Source: Alphaproteobacteria bacterium (GTDB taxonomy: Bacteria > Pseudomonadota > Alphaproteobacteria > Rhizobiales > Methyloligellaceae). From it: a stretch of 64,000 nt of DNA. Shown in pieces: positions 1 through 9,720 of the stretch. The stretch lies in the NCBI GenBank assembly GCA_016869535.1, contig VGDX01000008.1, positions 60,750 through 124,749 of the forward strand, in the 5' to 3' direction. The translations under genes and the position numbers were made by a program. The notes beneath the pieces were generated by a model, which saw only the letters and a program-made list of their open reading frames with translations, made no database searches and had not been told where the DNA came from. How positions within the stretch are numbered: the stretch's first letter is position 1; each line of letters begins with the position of its first letter.

Positions 1-519
1 GTGGCGGTGATCAAGGTCGGCGGCGCCACCGAGATCGAGGTGAAGGAGAAGAAGGACCGTGTCGACGATGCTCTGAACGCGACCCGTGCCGCGGTCGAGG
101 AAGGCATCGTGCCGGGCGGCGGCGTGGCGCTGCTCTGGGCCTCCAAGGCGCTCAAGACCAAGGGCGACAACGACGACCAGGAGGCCGGCGTCAATATCGT
201 GCGCCGCGCCCTGCAATCGCCCATCCGGCAGATCGCCGAGAACGCAGGCGTCGAGGGTTCGATCGTGGTCGGCAAGATCCTCGATCAGAAATCGGCGTCT
301 TACGGCTATGACGCGCAGAACGATGAATATGTCGACCTGATCGCCAAGGGCATTATCGACCCCGCCAAGGTGGTGCGTACCGCGTTGCAGGATGCCGCGT
401 CGGTGGCCGGCCTGCTCGTTACCACCGAAGCCGGTGTCGCCGAGGCGCCCAAGAAGGGTGGCGACGGCCATGCCCATATGCCGCATGGCGGCGGCATGGG
501 CGGCATGGACATGATGTAG
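1..519 (+). CDS. groL: Chaperonin GroEL, C-terminal part (5' end outside window)
   Basis: The 172 visible residues are the C-terminal third of the 60 kDa chaperonin, which folds proteins in the cytoplasm as a 14-mer with GroES. The stretches [26 protein letters not shown] and VPGGGVALL are hallmark GroEL sequence of the intermediate and equatorial domains. The GTG at position 1 is an internal valine codon, not a start. The protein ends in a Gly/Met-rich tail typical of GroEL, but with three histidines (HAHMPH) in front of [11 protein letters not shown] strong terminator follows about 30 bases later. The identity is certain; whether this is the main copy or one of several paralogues cannot be told from the fragment. 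Confidence 0.97.
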   Translation: MAVIKVGGATEIEVKEKKDRVDDALNATRAAVEEGIVPGGGVALLWASKALKTKGDNDDQEAGVNIVRRALQSPIRQIAENAGVEGSIVVGKILDQKSASYGYDAQNDEYVDLIAKGIIDPAKVVRTALQDAASVAGLLVTTEAGVAEAPKKGGDGHAHMPHGGGMGGMDMM

Positions 520-549
520 TCCGCGCTCGCCGCGCTTCCAATGAGACAA

Positions 550-581
550 GGGCCGCTCCCCGGAGCGGCCCTTTTTCTTTT
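550..581 (+). terminator. Rho-independent terminator of groEL
   Basis: A perfect 10-bp stem (GGGCCGCTCC at 550-559 and GGAGCGGCCC at 562-571) with a 2-base loop is followed by TTTTTCTTTT. It lies 30 bases past the groEL stop and just before the convergent hisG stop, so it separates the two units. Confidence 0.93.
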
Positions 582-582
582 G

Positions 583-1302
583 CTAAGCCGGCAGTTTGGC
601 GACGATGGCGTCGCGGAGCTTTGCCGCCTCGGGTCCCCATGTCGCTTCGCGCGCGGCGAAAAGACGCGCCTGCGACGTCAGGATCAACCCGTCCCTCAGC
701 ACCTTCAGATGATTGGCGCGGAGCGTCGTGCCGGTGGTGGTGATATCGACGATCAGCTCGGCCGTTCCCGCCGCAGGCGTGGCTTCGGTGGCGCCCACGC
801 TTTCCACGATGCGATAGCCCGCGACCCCGTGGCTGGCGAAGAAGCGCCGGGTCAGATTCATATATTTAGTGGCGACGCGGAGACGCCGGCCATGCGTGCG
901 CGAGAATTGCGCGGCGACATCCTCGAGGTCGGCCATGGCCACGACATCGAGCCAGCAATCGGGAACCGCAACCACGACGTCGGCCCGGCCGATGCCGAGG
1001 GGATTGAGGAACTCGACCGTGGCTTCGACGTCCGCCAGCATCTCGCGGACCAGATCCTCGCCGGTAATGCCGAGATGCACGCGGCCGGTCCTTAAGAGGT
1101 GCACGATCTCGGCCGCGGAGGTGAACTCCACCTCGACGCCGTCAAGATCGAGACCGTTCAGGTCGAGACCCTCGAGCGCGCCGCGATAGCCGCGTTCATG
1201 CCCCGTCTTGCGCAAGATCAGCCCGGCGCGGCGGAGCACATCCTCGACCTGATCCTTGAGGCGCCCCTTGGAAGGCACGGCAATGGTGAGCTTCGCCGCC
1301 AT
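583..1302 (-). CDS. hisG: ATP phosphoribosyltransferase, catalytic subunit, short form
   Basis: HisG joins ATP and PRPP in the first step of histidine synthesis. The product is 239 residues, the short form that lacks the C-terminal regulatory domain and needs HisZ. Recognisable stretches are AVPSKGRL near the N-terminus, [21 protein letters not shown] and the PRPP-loop segment [12 protein letters not shown] chose the ATG at 1302, which overlaps the hisZ stop as TGATG, a usual sign of translational coupling. A GTG one codon upstream (1305) is the alternative. It is the last gene of hisS-hisZ-hisG. Confidence 0.95.
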   Translation of the reverse strand: MAAKLTIAVPSKGRLKDQVEDVLRRAGLILRKTGHERGYRGALEGLDLNGLDLDGVEVEFTSAAEIVHLLRTGRVHLGITGEDLVREMLADVEATVEFLNPLGIGRADVVVAVPDCWLDVVAMADLEDVAAQFSRTHGRRLRVATKYMNLTRRFFASHGVAGYRIVESVGATEATPAAGTAELIVDITTTGTTLRANHLKVLRDGLILTSQARLFAAREATWGPEAAKLRDAIVAKLPA

Positions 1303-2474
1303 CACGAGCCCCTCTCCACGGCGGCGAGCAGGCGTTCGGTGTGGATCGCCGCGCCAACCGCCGGAACCTCTCGCGGCGCGCCAAGCGCCTCGAGCAGCCC
1401 GTCATAGCGGCCGCCGCCGGCGACGGGTTCGGTGCCGTTGCCTGGCGCCTCGATCTGGAACACGAGGCCCGAATAATATTCGAAGTCACGGCCGAACTCG
1501 GTGGCGAACATGGCCTCGTCCAAATCGATGCCGCTCTCTTGCAGACGGTCGAAGCGGCACGCCAAGGCATCGAGCGGCGTGGCCATGTCGAGACCCGCGC
1601 CCTTGGCGATCAGAGCCACGCGCTCCACCGCCTCCGGCAGCGGGCCGGAGACCGCAAGATAGTAATCGATCACGGTGGCGACCTCTTTCGGCAACGGTTC
1701 CGACCGAAGATCGGCGGCGTGGTCGAGCAGGCGCTCGGCGATCTCGCCGAGCGTGCGGTTGCCCGAGAGCGGCAGTCCCTGCACTTCGAGAAAAGCGGCG
1801 ACCAGCTCTTCCGCCTCGTCTGGCGATTTGTCGGCAAGCGATTGGGCCAGAGACGCCGCTGTGCCGTTCTCGTCGGGCCGCTCGCCCTTGGCGAGGCGCG
1901 TGAGCAGCGCATGAAACACCGGCGGCCGCCAGAAATAGTGACGGAGCTTCAGACGCCAGCGCTCGGGCAGCGCCAGCGCATCGAGCAGCGCATAGAACAG
2001 AGCGATGCAGCCGAAGCGCAGACGCGCATCGTTGAGACCGGCGCGGGCCACGGCGTCGACGGCGAGGCTCACGATCTCGACATCGGCGCTCTCACGGTCG
2101 GTCACGCCGAAACACTCGATGCCGGCCTGGCGGAATTCGCGCGGTCGCGTCCGGCTGCGCCCTTGCGGCTGAAAGCGGAAGGCCGGGCCGTTATAGCAAT
2201 AGCGTGCCGGCGTCTCGGCATCGGGGTGCCGCTCGAGATAAAGCCGCGACACCGGCACGGTCAGATCGGGGCGCAGGCAAAGCTCGTCGCCGGCGAGATC
2301 GGTGAACACATAGGTGCGGCCGCGGATCGATTCGCCGACGCGGTCGAGGAACATCCCGGCCGGCTGGATGATCGAGGGCGCAACCGGCTCGTAGCCCGCG
2401 CGCGCGAACAGGTCGAGCAGCGCGCGGGCTTGCGCTTCGAGAGCCTCGAATTCTTTCGCCGATTCAGCGGTCAT
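1302..2474 (-). CDS. hisZ: ATP phosphoribosyltransferase regulatory subunit
   Basis: HisZ is a catalytically inactive relative of histidyl-tRNA synthetase that assembles with short HisG and gives it histidine feedback control. The 390-residue product has a class II synthetase-like fold signature: [18 protein letters not shown], then [13 protein letters not shown] and [12 protein letters not shown]. It lacks the C-terminal anticodon-binding domain of true HisRS. The gene starts at an ATG 4 bases after the hisS stop and overlaps hisG, so the three are one transcription unit. Presence of the short HisG next door makes the HisZ call secure. Confidence 0.94.
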   Translation of the reverse strand: MTAESAKEFEALEAQARALLDLFARAGYEPVAPSIIQPAGMFLDRVGESIRGRTYVFTDLAGDELCLRPDLTVPVSRLYLERHPDAETPARYCYNGPAFRFQPQGRSRTRPREFRQAGIECFGVTDRESADVEIVSLAVDAVARAGLNDARLRFGCIALFYALLDALALPERWRLKLRHYFWRPPVFHALLTRLAKGERPDENGTAASLAQSLADKSPDEAEELVAAFLEVQGLPLSGNRTLGEIAERLLDHAADLRSEPLPKEVATVIDYYLAVSGPLPEAVERVALIAKGAGLDMATPLDALACRFDRLQESGIDLDEAMFATEFGRDFEYYSGLVFQIEAPGNGTEPVAGGGRYDGLLEALGAPREVPAVGAAIHTERLLAAVERGS

Positions 2475-2478
2475 GGCT

Positions 2479-3930
2479 TCAGGCTTGATGACGGGAGAGG
2501 ACGCGGCGGACCGCTTCGACCAGATCGGTTTCAGGCACGGCGAACTGCGCCTCGGCCTGCTTCTTCAGATACTCCTCGCGATTCTCGATCGAGGTGAGCG
2601 TGGCGCCGAGGATGAGGTCCTTGATCTGCACCTCGCCCTTTGCCTTCTCGTCGCCGCCCTGGATGACCACGCACGGACTCCCACGCTTGTCGGCATATTT
2701 CATCTGCGCCTTCATGCCGCTTTCGCCAAGATACATCTCGGCGCGGATGTTCGCTTGGCGAAGCGCTTGCGTCATTTTCTGGTAGTCGGCGATGCGGTCG
2801 CGGTCGAGCACCAGCACCACGACCGGGCCTTGCGATGCGCTTTCTTTATATGACCCGAGACGCTGCAGGCCGAACAGCAGCCGCGACACGCCGATGGAAA
2901 TGCCGGTCGCCGGCACCTTCTCGCCGGTGAAGCGTTCCACCAGCCCGTCATAGCGTCCGCCGCTCACCACCGAACCGATGCGGATGAGTTGCCCGCGTTC
3001 GTCTTTGATCGGCGCGAGCAGCTCGGCCTCGAACACCGGCCCGGTGTAATATTCGAGCCCACGTACGACTGATGGATCGAACTTGACCCGATCATTCCCG
3101 AACTCCGATGCTTTAAACAGACGATCCATTTCAGCCAATTCGGCGCGTCCTTCCTCGCCGATGGCACCGCGCGCCGGCAGTTCATCCGACGTTACGAAAC
3201 CAATAACGGAATCGATAACCTTCGCGTCGAGGTTTGCGCCTTTGGTGTAGTCGCCGGACTCATCCTTGCGGCCTTTACCGAGTAGCGCGCGGACACCTTC
3301 GACGCCCAACCGATCCAGCTTGTCGATGGCGCGCAGCACGGCGAGGTGTTTGCTCGTATCGTTCGAATTCAATCCAATCGACTCGAACACCCCGTCGAGA
3401 ATCTTGCGATTACCGACCTTGACCACATATTGCCCGCGCGGGACGCCTAGAGCTTCCAGCGTGTCGGCGGCGAGCATGCACAACTCGGCGTCCGCCGCGA
3501 CCGATGACGCGCCGACCGTGTCGGCGTCGAACTGGGTGAACTGGCGGAAGCGGCCCGGACCCGGCTTCTCGTTGCGCCACACCGGTCCTGCCTGATAGCG
3601 GCGGAAGGGCTTCGGCAGGTTCTGATAATTCTCCGCCACGTAGCGGGCGAGCGGCGCCGTCAGATCGTAGCGCAGCGACAGCCATTGCTCGTCGTCGTCT
3701 TTGAAGGAGAACACGCCCTCGTTGGGCCGGTCCTGGTCGGGCAGGAACTTGCCGAGTGCGTCGGTATATTCGATGGCCGGCGTATCCAGCGGCTCGAAAC
3801 CGTAGGACTCGAAAACCCCCTGGATGACGCGCAGCATTTCGCCGGTCGCGCGGATCTCCTGCGCGGAAATATCGAAAAGCCCCTTCGGCAGGCGGGCCTC
3901 GGGGCGGGCGCTCGCGTCTTTCTTGCTCAT
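2479..3930 (-). CDS. hisS: Histidyl-tRNA synthetase
   Basis: This enzyme charges tRNA-His in the cytoplasm. The 483-residue product shows class II motif 2 ([21 protein letters not shown]), the region of motif 3 ([11 protein letters not shown]), the histidine-specific stretch [11 protein letters not shown], and a C-terminal anticodon-binding domain (about residues 370-480). It is longer than the roughly 420-residue enterobacterial enzyme and resembles the alphaproteobacterial group of HisRS, which reads a tRNA-His with A73 and no G-1; such a tRNA lies at 25339-25416. The ATG at 3930 has no clear ribosome-binding site. First gene of hisS-hisZ-hisG. Confidence 0.96.
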   Translation of the reverse strand: MSKKDASARPEARLPKGLFDISAQEIRATGEMLRVIQGVFESYGFEPLDTPAIEYTDALGKFLPDQDRPNEGVFSFKDDDEQWLSLRYDLTAPLARYVAENYQNLPKPFRRYQAGPVWRNEKPGPGRFRQFTQFDADTVGASSVAADAELCMLAADTLEALGVPRGQYVVKVGNRKILDGVFESIGLNSNDTSKHLAVLRAIDKLDRLGVEGVRALLGKGRKDESGDYTKGANLDAKVIDSVIGFVTSDELPARGAIGEEGRAELAEMDRLFKASEFGNDRVKFDPSVVRGLEYYTGPVFEAELLAPIKDERGQLIRIGSVVSGGRYDGLVERFTGEKVPATGISIGVSRLLFGLQRLGSYKESASQGPVVVLVLDRDRIADYQKMTQALRQANIRAEMYLGESGMKAQMKYADKRGSPCVVIQGGDEKAKGEVQIKDLILGATLTSIENREEYLKKQAEAQFAVPETDLVEAVRRVLSRHQA

Positions 3931-3997
3931 GGGAGGACGGCTCTTAAAACGTGCCGCGTTCTAGCCCATCAACCGTTAGCAAACAATGCATACGAGG

Positions 3998-5368
3998 TTA
4001 ATCGACCAGCAGGCCTTCCTTGGCCATTTCGACCAGGGCCTCGACCGGATGGGCACGGTTCTTCATCCCCGCCCGCACCAGTGCCGGCGGACACGGGCCG
4101 CCGGTCGCCCAATCGAGCAGCTCGATCGTATGCACGAAGGGGACGCCCGCGCCCGCTTCGAGCTGGGTCACGCAGCCGATATTGCCGGTGGCGATCACGT
4201 CGGGGGCGACGCTGGCGATATTGGCAAGCTTCCGCTCGCGCAGCTCCGTAGCGAGTTTCGGCTCGAGCATATTGTAGGTGCCGGCCGAACCGCAACAGAG
4301 ATGCCCTTCCGGAATTTCGGTGACCGCATAGCCCGCTTCGTCGAGCAGGGTCAGCGGCAATTGATCGAGTCGTTGCCCATGCTGCAGCGAGCATGGCGCA
4401 TGATAGGCGACGCGCAGTCCCGTCCACATCACCGGCGGCGCGAGACCGACTTCGGCGATCATCTCGGTGATGTCGCGGGCAAGCCCGGCGACAAAGGCGG
4501 CGCGCTCGGCATAGCCGCGGTCGCGTGCGAGCAGATTGCCGTAATCCTTGACCATGGTGCCGCAGCCCGAAGCGGTGACGACGATCGCATCGAACAGATG
4601 TTCGCGCATGGCCGCGGTCCAGGCGTCGATATTGCGGCGCGCCTGGTCACGTGCCGCCTCATCGCGTCCGAGCTGATGCACGAGAGCGCCGCAGCATCCT
4701 TCGTCCTTGACCACCGCCACGTCAACGCCGTGGCGCTTGAGCAGCCTGATGGCGGCGACGGTGTATTGCGGCGCGAGAACGCGCTGCACGCAGCCGAGCA
4801 CCAGCGCCACGCGCTTGCGCTTGGTCGTGCCCGCAGCGATCGCCGATCGCGCACCGATGACTTTGAGCTTAGGCGCGTTGGCCGGCACCAAATCGAGCGC
4901 GGCAACCACGCGGTTCAAGCGAAGGGCGGCGAACAGCCCGGTGAACGGCTTGACCAGCCAACCCATCATCATCGCGAATCGGAACCGGCGCGGATAGGGC
5001 AGCACCTTGCTCAGGAACCAGCGCCACAGATTCTGTGCAAGAGAACGATGGCCCTTCTTCTCGAGCTGCGTCTGGGCAATATCGAGCAGGTGCATGTAAT
5101 CCACGCCGCTCGGGCAGGCGGTCATGCACGAGAAGCAGGAGAGGCAGCGGTCGAGATGATAGGTCATCGACGGCGTGACCTCGCGCCGCTCGAACATCTG
5201 CTTCATCAGATAGATGCGGCCGCGCGGACTGTCGCGTTCATCGCCGGTCAGCACATAGGTCGGGCAGGTCGCCGTGCATAGTCCGCAATGAACGCAGCGG
5301 CGTAACAGCTCGTCGGCGCGGGCGACGGTCGGATCGGAAAGCTGGACGGGGTTGAAGTTGGTCTGCAT
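3998..5368 (-). CDS. glcF: Glycolate oxidase iron-sulfur subunit
   Basis: GlcF carries the [4Fe-4S] clusters that pass electrons from glycolate oxidation to the respiratory chain. The 456-residue product has two ferredoxin-type cysteine clusters near the N-terminus (CVHCGLCTATCPTY and CLSCFSCMTACPSG) and two CCG-type motifs further on (EGCCGALVHQ and HLCCGSAGTY). The order glcD-glcE-glcF with gaps of a few bases is the usual operon. The ATG at 5368 is 7 bases after the glcE stop. Glycolate comes from the phosphoglycolate salvage route or from external supply; nothing here distinguishes them. Confidence 0.94.
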   Translation of the reverse strand: MQTNFNPVQLSDPTVARADELLRRCVHCGLCTATCPTYVLTGDERDSPRGRIYLMKQMFERREVTPSMTYHLDRCLSCFSCMTACPSGVDYMHLLDIAQTQLEKKGHRSLAQNLWRWFLSKVLPYPRRFRFAMMMGWLVKPFTGLFAALRLNRVVAALDLVPANAPKLKVIGARSAIAAGTTKRKRVALVLGCVQRVLAPQYTVAAIRLLKRHGVDVAVVKDEGCCGALVHQLGRDEAARDQARRNIDAWTAAMREHLFDAIVVTASGCGTMVKDYGNLLARDRGYAERAAFVAGLARDITEMIAEVGLAPPVMWTGLRVAYHAPCSLQHGQRLDQLPLTLLDEAGYAVTEIPEGHLCCGSAGTYNMLEPKLATELRERKLANIASVAPDVIATGNIGCVTQLEAGAGVPFVHTIELLDWATGGPCPPALVRAGMKNRAHPVEALVEMAKEGLLVD

Positions 5369-5375
5369 GACGCGC

Positions 5376-6599
5376 CTAGAGTCCCTGATACATGCGTCCC
5401 GGGTTGAGAATGCCGGCCGGGTCGAAAGCCTGTTTGAGCTTCGCCGTCAGCGCCATGAGGGGCTGATCGAGCGGCTGGAAGATGTCGATCGCCCCCCGCG
5501 TCGGCGCATCGGCGCGGATCAATGTGGCATGGCCGCCCAATTCGGCAATCGTGCGGCGAACCTCGACCGCGCCGGCATCGGTGAGCGGTGGCGTGCCGAG
5601 CCAGATCAGGCCGCCCGACCAGTCGTAAAGGGCGCTCACCTCGATCTTGCGCGCAAGCGCCGCGATAAGCTTCGAGGCGCCTTGCGGCGTGGTGCCGATG
5701 CGCCACAGAGGTGTCTTGGTCCCCTGGAACATCTTGAGGGTTCTGATCTCATGCCAGAACACCCGGCTCGCCGCCGTGTCGAGTTCGAGCGCCGGACCAT
5801 AGGCGGCGAGCGCCTGTCTCAGGCGGCTCGCCCGATAGCGGGCCGCGGCCGGAAAATTTTCCACCCGTATCGCCGTGACCGAGACCCCTGAACCTGAAAT
5901 ATCCGCATGAGAATGTGCCGTGGTGAGGCCTGGATGCATATGCACCGCGCCGGAGACCTCGAAGGGCGTGTCCATGGCCAGACACATAGCCTCGACCCCG
6001 GTCGCGTCCGGCAGACCGAAACAGACAATGGTGCGGACCTCGCGCTGCGCCGGCAGCACTTTGAGGGAAATCTCGGTCATGATGGCGAGCGTTCCCCAGG
6101 AGCCGGCCAGCGCCCTGGAAATATCGTAGCCGGTGACGTTCTTCATCACCCGCCCTCCGCTCTTGATGACCTCGCCACGCCCATTGACTGCCTTGACGCC
6201 GAGCACGTAGTCGCGCGCGGCCCCGGCGAGCACGCGGCGGCTGCCGGAGATATTGGTCGCCACCATGCCGCCGACCGTGGCCTCGCCGGCGGCATAGCCG
6301 AGGATGGGGCCGAGATCGACCGGCTCGAAGGGAAGCTCCTGTTCGTTCTCGGCCAGCATGGCGTCGATCTGCGCCAGCGGCGTGCCCGCCTGCGCCACGA
6401 GAATGAGCTCGTTCGGCTCGTAGAGGATGGCGCCCGTCATGCGCTCGGTGCTGACCACCGAGCCGGATCCCACGGGGCGTCCGATCTCCCGCTTGGTGCC
6501 GCGCCCCATCACTTCGAGCGGCGTGCGCGTGTCGACCGCCTCGGCCACGAGATGGGCAAGCTCCTCCGCCGTTTCGGGAGCATGGAAGCCGAGGCGCAT
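5376..6599 (-). CDS. glcE: Glycolate oxidase FAD-binding subunit GlcE
   Basis: GlcE is the second flavin-binding subunit of glycolate oxidase. The 407-residue product has a PCMH-type FAD-binding domain (residues about 15-180, including the segment EATVGGMVATNISGSRRV) and ends in the typical FDPAGILNPGRMY, shared with GlcD. The reading frame stays open upstream to 6818, but that part lies inside glcD; the ATG at 6599 starts just inside the glcD stop region and begins the conserved sequence MRLGFHAPETAEEL. Close packing with glcD and glcF supports the call. Confidence 0.92.
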   Translation of the reverse strand: MRLGFHAPETAEELAHLVAEAVDTRTPLEVMGRGTKREIGRPVGSGSVVSTERMTGAILYEPNELILVAQAGTPLAQIDAMLAENEQELPFEPVDLGPILGYAAGEATVGGMVATNISGSRRVLAGAARDYVLGVKAVNGRGEVIKSGGRVMKNVTGYDISRALAGSWGTLAIMTEISLKVLPAQREVRTIVCFGLPDATGVEAMCLAMDTPFEVSGAVHMHPGLTTAHSHADISGSGVSVTAIRVENFPAAARYRASRLRQALAAYGPALELDTAASRVFWHEIRTLKMFQGTKTPLWRIGTTPQGASKLIAALARKIEVSALYDWSGGLIWLGTPPLTDAGAVEVRRTIAELGGHATLIRADAPTRGAIDIFQPLDQPLMALTAKLKQAFDPAGILNPGRMYQGL

Positions 6600-6607
6600 A
6601 TGTCCGG

Positions 6608-8041
6608 TCACTGGGGCGGACGTCCTTCCAGCGGAAACACCTTGCCGGGATTGAGCAGCCATTCGGGATCGAACACGGTCTTGATCCGCATTTGCTGTTC
6701 GAGATCGGCGTCTGAATACTGCACATACATCAGTTCGCGCTTCTCGAGCCCGACGCCGTGCTCGCCGGTGAGGCAGCCGCCGAGTTCGACGCAGAGCTTC
6801 AAAATCTCCGCGCCGCATTGCTCGGCGCGCTGCAGCTGCATCCCGTCATTGGCGTCGTAGAGAATGAGCGGATGCAAATTGCCGTCGCCGGCGTGAAAGA
6901 TATTGGCCACGTCGAAGCGGTATCTCTTGCAAATGTTGCCGATCTCTTCCAGCGCCTTGGGCAGCTTCGACAGCGGGATGACGCCGTCCATGCAGTAATA
7001 GTCGGACAGCTGGCCGATGGCGCCGAACGCCGCTTTCCGGCCCTTCCAGATCAGCGCGCTTTCCGCCGCGTTCTGGCTGCGGCGCACGGTCGTGGGTTTG
7101 TAGTCCCTGGCGATCTCTTCGACTTTTTCCAGGAGGTACTCGATCTCGTCGTCAGAGCCTTCGACTTCGACGATGAGAAGCGCCTCGGCGTCGGGGGGAT
7201 AACCCGCAGCCACGAAATGCTCGCAAACATTGATGGCGGGACGGTCCAGGAACTCGATGGCCACGGGCACGATACCGGCGGCGATGATCGCGCCGACGCA
7301 CGCCGCCGCCGCCTCCGTCGAAGCGAAGCCGAGCAGAACGGGGCGCGCGCCTTCGGGCGCCTTGATGAGCTGTACCGTGGCCTCGGTGACCACGCCGAGC
7401 TGACCCTCGGAGCCGACGATAAGCGCCAGAAAATCGTAGCCCGACGCATCGAGATGGTCGCCGCCGATATCGATGATGTCGCCGTTCATCAGCACGAGGC
7501 GCACGCCCTGCACATTGTTCACCGTTACACCGTATTTCAGGCAATGCGCGCCGCCGGAATTGGTGGCGATATTGCCGCCCAAGGTGCAGGCGATCTGGCT
7601 CGATGGATCGGGCGCATAGAAGAAGCCCTGCGCGGCGACGGCCTGGGTGATGCCGAGATTGGTGATGCCTGCTTCCACGCAGGCGGTGCGGCTCAATGTG
7701 TCGATCGCCAGTACTTTGGTCATGCGCGACAGGCAAAGCACGATCGAATCTTCGAGCGGCAAGGCGCCGCCGGCGAGCGAGGTGCCCGCCCCGCGCGGAA
7801 CGACCTTGATGTGGTTCTCATGACAAAAGCGCAGGATGCTGCTCACCTCTTCGGTGCTCGAGGGGAGGATCACGGCAAGCGGCAGGCACCGATAGGCGGT
7901 GAGCGCGTCGGTCTCGAAGGTCCGCCTGCCCTCTTCGTCGGCGATCAGCACGGCCTGCGGCACGAGCCTGCCGAGCTGTCTCACAAGGTCGTCCTGGCGC
8001 GCGAGAACGGCGCGATCGGGTTCGGGAAGGGTGAGCGACAT
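6608..8041 (-). CDS. glcD: Glycolate oxidase FAD-linked subunit GlcD
   Basis: GlcD is the catalytic FAD subunit that oxidises glycolate (or D-lactate) to the keto acid. The 477-residue product has the FAD-binding region with PRGAGTSLAGGALP and NIATNSGGAHCLKYG, and the C-terminal FAD-oxidase domain with NIFHAGDGNLHPL and the conserved GEHGVG. It ends in FDPEWLLNPGKVFP. The frame is open upstream to 8371, but the ATG at 8041 (MSLTLPEPDRAV) fits the family start. It is the first gene of glcDEF. A paralogous lactate dehydrogenase is the only real alternative, and glcE/glcF beside it argue against that. Confidence 0.94.
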   Translation of the reverse strand: MSLTLPEPDRAVLARQDDLVRQLGRLVPQAVLIADEEGRRTFETDALTAYRCLPLAVILPSSTEEVSSILRFCHENHIKVVPRGAGTSLAGGALPLEDSIVLCLSRMTKVLAIDTLSRTACVEAGITNLGITQAVAAQGFFYAPDPSSQIACTLGGNIATNSGGAHCLKYGVTVNNVQGVRLVLMNGDIIDIGGDHLDASGYDFLALIVGSEGQLGVVTEATVQLIKAPEGARPVLLGFASTEAAAACVGAIIAAGIVPVAIEFLDRPAINVCEHFVAAGYPPDAEALLIVEVEGSDDEIEYLLEKVEEIARDYKPTTVRRSQNAAESALIWKGRKAAFGAIGQLSDYYCMDGVIPLSKLPKALEEIGNICKRYRFDVANIFHAGDGNLHPLILYDANDGMQLQRAEQCGAEILKLCVELGGCLTGEHGVGLEKRELMYVQYSDADLEQQMRIKTVFDPEWLLNPGKVFPLEGRPPQ

Positions 8042-8282
8042 GTCAAGGCTCCCAGCACGCTCAAAGCAGAACCCTAGCTTTCGCATGTGGGCGATTGAGG
8101 GGCAATGCCCGGTAATTCGCGGGTTTTCGGCCCGAAACCTTGCTGGCCAGCGTGGCGTTATGCCATCCGGCGCCCCGTTTCCCGAGTATTTTCGCTTCTG
8201 ATAAACTGACCAAAAAGAAACGACTGGGCCGGCCGTGCGAGAGCGGGCGCTTTCGGAGCGGTCGATAACAAGGAGGAACGAG

Positions 8283-8678
8283 ATGAGGATTGTTGCGGGA
8301 CTATGTGTCTGCACCCTGACACTTGCCGCCTCTAGCGGCATGGCGGCGGCGGCCGATGCCGAGAAGGGCAAAGCGGCCTTTGCTGCCCAATGCGGGATTT
8401 GTCATCAGGTCGGTCCCGATGCGCAGAACCTGGTGGGGCCGGAGCTGAATAACATTGTCGGGCGCAAGGCCGCGAGCGAGGCAGGTTATGCCCTGTACTC
8501 GGCCGGCATGAAGAAGCTCGGCGAGGAAGGCTTCACCTGGACCGAAGAGCATCTCGACAAATGGATCGCCGATCCCAAAGCCATGATCGCCGATTCGCCG
8601 ATGGCGCTCGCCTTCGCCGGTGTGCCCGATGCAGCCACGCGGGCCGACATCATCGCCTATCTGAAAACGGCGAAATAG
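8283..8678 (+). CDS. Small class I cytochrome c
   Basis: A 131-residue secreted cytochrome c. Residues 1-23 form a signal peptide ending in AAAA; the haem site is CGICH at residues 37-41, and a late methionine in the segment DSPMALAFAGVP is the expected sixth ligand. The size and pattern match soluble cytochrome c2/c552-type carriers, which shuttle electrons in the periplasm. The start is fixed by the ribosome-binding site AAGGAGG, 7 bases before the ATG. It is divergent from glcDEF, so a role as electron acceptor for glycolate oxidation is possible but unproven. Confidence 0.92.
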   Translation: MRIVAGLCVCTLTLAASSGMAAAADAEKGKAAFAAQCGICHQVGPDAQNLVGPELNNIVGRKAASEAGYALYSAGMKKLGEEGFTWTEEHLDKWIADPKAMIADSPMALAFAGVPDAATRADIIAYLKTAK

Positions 8679-8698
8679 GATCAGGGGTAAGTGCGCCG

Positions 8699-9720
8699 CT
8701 ACCAGGCGACGCGCATGCCGGCCTTGCCGCCGATGCCTTCCACGTCGTCGCCGAAGGTGACGTCGAGCTTGGCGAACACGGCGGTGCCAGCGCTCGGGTT
8801 GAAGAAGTTGACGCCTGCCGAGACCTCGCCCCACACATCGTCGAGATTGTCCTCGAAGCGGAAGGTGGTGCCGGAGGAGACGAGTGTCGCCTGATTGTCG
8901 CCGGAGAGATGGCCCCACAAACTGCCGATCACGAAGGGCTCCATCGTAGTGCCGTTCCAGACTGGATAGGACGTGCCGGCGCGCAGACCAAGGCGTCCCC
9001 TGACATTGGCCTCATCGTCGAAGGAAACGCGGTTGCCGCTATTGGTGAAGCCGTCAATGTCCGACCACAGCACTTCGATGGTGGCCAGCGGCTCGATGAA
9101 CGCGCCGCCATTGAACGAGCCGAAGCGGTAGCCGGTGTCTGTTCTGAGGCCCAGCGTATTGGCGTCGAGCGAGCGCGGCATGCCGAGAGCCTCGGTATCC
9201 ATCTCCAAAAGATGGGCGTTGAGCAGGGTATCGACGAACAATCCACCGCGCAGATATGTGGCGTAGCCGCCGACCTGGCCGCCCGAGAAGTCGAACTGCC
9301 GGGCGAGCTGGTCGTAATCGAGGCCGGCGCCGACAAAGCCGCCAAGCACGCCGAACACCAGAATGTCGCCGGGCGCCAAGAGATCGCGGTGGCCGAGATC
9401 GAGACCCATCTGCCAGTCGAGCACGTCGAGATCGCGGCTTAGATCGAAAGTGTAGTTACGCCCGAAGGCGTTGACCGTCTCGCTGCCGTCGCGGTCGAGC
9501 CAGGCGCCTGAGCCTCTGGCCCACACCGCCGGCGTGAATGAGATTGGACCGGCAGCGGCGCCGTCAACATAGCCGCCATTGGGGTCGTAGGCGGTGGGTG
9601 ACGCCCCGCCGGCCAAAAGCACCCTGAGATCGGCGGTGCGGTCGAACCAGGTCGATGAGCCCTGATGCCAGATGTCCTGCGTGGCGGTGATGAGCTGCGG
9701 CAGCAGCAGAGCACCAGGAC
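8699..9720 (-). repeat. Near-identical duplication of barrel-coding DNA (partner 11169-12190)
   Basis: About 1 kb at the 3' end of the short autotransporter gene matches 11169-12190 with only scattered substitutions, while the passenger parts of the two genes differ strongly. This fits a tandem duplication with later gene conversion or selection on the barrel. Confidence 0.85.

Noticed and set aside
1341..2597. Long plus-strand frame of 418 codons opposite hisZ
   Set aside because: It is the antisense of hisZ in GC-rich DNA, rich in Arg/Gly/His, and shows no family pattern; hisZ on the minus strand is certain.
3986..5281. Plus-strand frame of 431 codons opposite glcF
   Set aside because: Antisense shadow of glcF with low-complexity composition and no ribosome-binding site.
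6758..8077. Plus-strand frame of 439 codons opposite glcD
   Set aside because: Antisense shadow of a well-identified gene; repetitive charged composition only.
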